Positions 60,379 through 64,000 of a stretch of DNA of 64,000 nucleotides are shown piece after piece. Positions within the stretch are counted from its first letter, which is position 1. Every line of letters begins with the position of its first letter. The DNA is from Acanthaster planci (lineage: Eukaryota > Echinodermata > Asteroidea > Valvatida > Acanthasteridae). Below the pieces are notes generated by a model. The model was not told where the DNA came from. It did no database searches and was given only the letters and a program-made list of their open reading frames with translations. A program made the position numbers and the translations under genes. Where the stretch lies: NCBI RefSeq assembly GCF_001949145.1, contig NW_019091436.1:730407-794406 (forward strand), given 5' to 3'.

Positions 60379-60585
60379 CTGTTGATCAAAAAATGTATTA
60401 CATCCTGCGGTTGCGCCAAAAGTGTCGCGCCAGACTACGAAATTCTAAGGCCAAAATACCCTGAAATCATCGATAGATTCGTGTGCCCTTACTTTAATGA
60501 TCAGAATGTTTCTATGGAAGGTTGCAGCGTCTCTAACCAATCATACAGATTGCGTACCACCCTCCGAGTCCGCTTCTGGTGTTGA
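60379..60585 (+). CDS. Candidate terminal exon of a cysteine-rich secreted protein (uncertain)
   Basis: After CTGACTAG an open frame of 68 codons ends in TGA at 60583-60585. An in-frame TAG overlaps the acceptor, so the frame is open only if spliced here. Phase 0 matches the donor at 55849. The peptide has six cysteines (KKCITSCGCAKS, RFVCPYF, MEGCSV and the last residue, FWC), a proline-rich KYPEIIDRF and two N-x-S/T sites (NVS, NQS). Joined to the first exon it would give a 134-residue protein with a furin-type site before the cysteine-rich part. The acceptor's pyrimidine tract is weak, and no known family is assigned. Confidence 0.25.
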   Translation: MLIKKCITSCGCAKSVAPDYEILRPKYPEIIDRFVCPYFNDQNVSMEGCSVSNQSYRLRTTLRVRFWC

Positions 60586-63500
60586 CAACATCTTATCTTT
60601 GCTCTACGCTATGCTTTGGGTCTTCTGATGCAACAAAATACACAATGACCAGCAAGTTGAATGCTTGTTTTACGAATCAATATTGATAAATAAGCTTCTA
60701 TCCTTGACCCCGTTTTACCCTATTTGATCTGTGTAAACAAAGGCGAAGTTGGTAGCACTGATGGCTCATGTGGCACATTCACCTGACTTACCTCGGTGGA
60801 GAAATCAAACTGAAGTTTTAAAGCTTATCATTGCAACGGCTTCAGTAAGTTAGTGGAGATGACGCGAGTTCAAATTTTGATGGTGACTTAACTCCCGCAC
60901 GGTTGGTCTTTGTGTCCCTGTTTCTCTAGATATCTACCCACTCATCTCTCTTAGAACAAAACAAACAGGCCAAGGGGGCATCCTCACCGGTCCAGGAGCA
61001 ACTTAATCTTTTGGATGTCATGCCTTGTGGTGGCAAAGTGTTTTGCCCGTCAATTTTTATGTGTGGCGGTTCCGGCACCTAGTCACTTCAATCAGAATTT
61101 CTAATCGCCATGTCCCGGAGTCAACAACCACTCCAAGCCCACTCCAGCCCCGTAGTCGGTGCTTCTCCGCGCTGGGCTTCTGTCAGAAAACTCACGCCTG
61201 TAGTGGTGGGGGCTTTTTTTCCACCGGCAAGCTGGTGTGCTAAGTGATTGCGACCAACCGTACTGCGGTTAGCTGTGTCCTTCCTGCAGCTAAACCACTG
61301 AAAAATGATGAGTTTTCATCTTTGACTTGTTTAGATGCAAGGATTGAGAAAGGGGGAAAAGACCGTCGATTATTTTTCCGGTCATTCGGGAGACATTCAG
61401 AGGATGTGTCATCCAGTTGATGATTCTTTCGAAATACATGTACATGTATAAGGTTTTCTTGAAGTTGCCGATGGTCATCTGTCTTGTACACTGTGGGTGG
61501 TTGATGTTGTCTGCATATTACGAGATGTACTTTGTCTCCCTTAACTATTCAGTTTTATTGTGAAACATGTCGAAATGACTTTTGTGAAAACTACTCCAAA
61601 TGCGTGAAAATTATTCAAAACGAGATGCCATAATTATAAAGACAACCAACTCTTTTAGGGTTGTCCGCAGGCTGCTAAAAAGAGTTGAAATTTCACCGCT
61701 TTGGAGTGATTTTCACTCGTTTCAGAGAGGTTTTTTCAATCCTTTATTTGTAGCTGCAATGAATTTTTCTCAGGCACAGTTTTTCTGCAACATTAGCAAA
61801 AAAACAAAAAACGCACCAACATACTCTTTAAAATAGTGAAACAAAAGTTAAAAATAACGTTAACTGAGACATAAAGGTGTAATGTTAGGGTCTGTCTTAA
61901 ATCAAATTGATGGCCCTTTAAAGTGGATTTATAAGGAACTCACCCTTTTTGAGAGTGAGTTTTCTCATTGCATTTAATAAGTGGGCTTTCACCGTTCGAA
62001 GCATGACGATACCGTTTGCTCTAAAGCAGATACAAAATGAAAGTCCTTTGTTTTTGAAATTTAAAAATCCAACGGCAAGATGGGGTTTAAGTCTACATAA
62101 TATGAGCAGAACGTCAAAAGTATAACAGGACAAAATGTTCTGATAACACCGTACTCTACAAACAAATCCCTCTATCACATAACATCGGATTTCGCGTCAT
62201 GTATAATGAGAGATGTGTCTACGTCTCAACGGAATAAAGTGCATGCATTTAGATGGCCTATGTGACTCCAGTAAACGGAAATAACTATTTCTTCAATAAA
62301 ATATTTTACACGCTGAGCAATGCCGATATGATGAGACTTGTCCTCTATAAATAACTAGCTTGTCTCAGGTAATCAATTTTCCTGCAAGCCTGTGATTATT
62401 AAAATCCTAAAAGGGTTGGTGGACTGATATCCTATTTCAACTTTTTAAATACAAACAGATTTCCTGTGAACAGATTTTGTGAAAACAGAAATTGGGAAAC
62501 CTTCTCTGAAGGTACTATGTAGCTTGAGATACTTTCCAAAATGCCAAGCAATGAGCAATGTTTATGGTCGGTTCCAAACCAATGAATGCTTCGTGTTACG
62601 TTCAACAGTGCATTTTCTATACGTCAAATAAAAATAATCACTTTGTGTATTGTTTTTTTCAGCAAAGGTACACAAGCTTATGACCAACGCCCCCGTTACA
62701 CATCCACGACTGCTGATAAAAAAAGAGAACATATCATAAAAGGGGCGTTGCCTCATTAGTTGTAGTATCACTTGTGATCTTCATGATTGCGTCCATTTCG
62801 TTTCGTCCACGTTCATCGAAATGAAACAATTGCCTTTTAATCTTGAATTTTTTAATACTTAATTTGAAATTAATCTTCGGAGTGCCTTTCTCTTTTCAAA
62901 TTTATGCTCGACCATGGAAGAGGTTTGCATGATAACAATGATTTTAGCATTAAAAGCAACAAAAAGGTACTGTTTTGTACAGTCGAAACCACTTGTTTTC
63001 AATCATTGTCAGATAAGGGCTGTTTTTCGATTTACACCAGCGCTGCTGAGTCGTGTGTAAGAAGTAGGTATTGTGATAGTTCATCCAAACCAATTGCTTT
63101 TTTCGTTTTGGGGTCTATCCTATAGACCTTTTTCACCTGCATGACTAAATGTAAACAAAACCACCACGTGTGGACCGCCTTGGCCACGGTGTTCGCATAT
63201 ACATGTATTCCTATGGGCAGCTTCAACCACGTGCAAGCGCACGTGTGAACGCTGCATGCTTGACTAGTTTATCTTGAATAGGTAGATTACCATCACAACA
63301 CTATGCACTCATTACCGTCGCAACACATAAAAGGTCCAGCACGATTGAGACATCATTGGGAAAAGGTCTATTTAGGGTATATATTTTGTTCCAACAGCAA
63401 TGCCCAAGTACGGACGCTGACTGTGGTAACAAAAGGATACATGCAGCATCATTGTTTCAACATTATTTATACACTGCATGTAAAGCACATACGTTAAAAG

Positions 63501-64000
63501 GAGTTGACATCATTTTCCATGCAGAATGTAAGATAGATTAACCTGTACTGTCTGATAACTCTGTTACTGTGCAGATTTTTACGGTCTTTATCTCCCCTTA
63601 ACAAAAGAATCGCCTATCTGGCGTCGGAAGGTATTTTGTTGAAACGAAAGGCTTTCAGTACATGCAGGCCTAGTTGTTTAGTATATAGTGGATGTTACAA
63701 GTCTTTTGTTTAAAAAAAACATGTACCTTTCCATACTTTGTGCGCCTTTTCAATGCGCATTGAGTCCCTATGTGTAAGTTGCAGAATGTATTAATTAAAA
63801 ATAATACAGCCGGAGTGAAACGTGGCACACGGTTGAGGATACGAAACGGACAAAAGCGTATACACAGAAAGGCGCCTTAATAACAGAAAAATTATTCTCA
63901 CTATAAGATTTAAACTCCTGCTTTGTCTTGTTCATTTGACAACTGTGCAAGTTTGGGTCATTAGTTAACCGTCAGTTAACATTTGAAGCAAGATATGGGA
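60586..64000. other. Right end of the window, no gene called
   Basis: Short ORFs only. Around 60745-60890 a stretch with GGCTCATGTGG and GAGTTCAAATT loosely recalls the A and B boxes of a decayed tRNA-type SINE on the plus strand, too weak to call. An ACATGTACATGT run lies at 61437-61448. CACGTG-containing E-boxes occur near 63165 and 63230. Confidence 0.35.

Overview
This is a eukaryotic nuclear window from an animal. It has intron-rich genes with GT-AG splice sites, long introns, AATAAA-type poly(A) signals, dispersed SINEs and foldback elements, and many ACATGT-rich microsatellites. The gene families include NAMPT, MEIG1, HDHD5 and a RAB43-type Rab. With about one gene per 9 kb and the repeat style, a marine invertebrate deuterostome fits best, and an echinoderm such as a sea star is my best guess. 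The organism is inferred, not proven. An assembly gap of 377 N lies at 9479-9855.

Layout. 1-1268 (+): last three coding exons of ISY1, a spliceosome factor. 3813-13904 (+): complete 8-exon HDHD5, a mitochondrial HAD-family hydrolase, whose third intron holds a 64-bp minisatellite and the gap. 13905-23450: its 3' tail, then a repeat-rich intergenic region with a foldback MITE family. 23456-25663 (-): complete 3-exon RAB43/RAB19-type GTPase, with a 20-bp-period tandem repeat just after its stop. 26872-30660 (+): complete 8-exon PSMA5 (proteasome alpha-5), head to head with the Rab gene over about 1.2 kb. 33599-34205 (-): complete 2-exon MEIG1, convergent with PSMA5. 35436-35698: a tRNA-derived SINE with intact A and B boxes. 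38380-45315 (-): complete 9-exon NAMPT (NAD salvage), with a piggyBac-type MITE flanked by TTAA in one intron. 45.3-55.1 kb: no convincing gene; a second SINE copy, a diverged direct duplication, an isolated TATA box and a few exon-like ORFs. 55652-55849 (+): signal-peptide first exon of an unidentified secreted protein, probably continuing through a long intron and perhaps beyond the window.

The genes are mostly unrelated housekeeping functions (splicing, mitochondrial hydrolase, membrane traffic, protein degradation, NAD synthesis) plus a sperm-biogenesis factor (MEIG1). One arrangement stands out. ISY1 and RAB43 are immediate neighbours in human, where read-through transcripts join them, and here they lie within 25 kb of each other. 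All intron-exon models were built by hand from splice sites, reading phase and remembered family features. No database search was possible.
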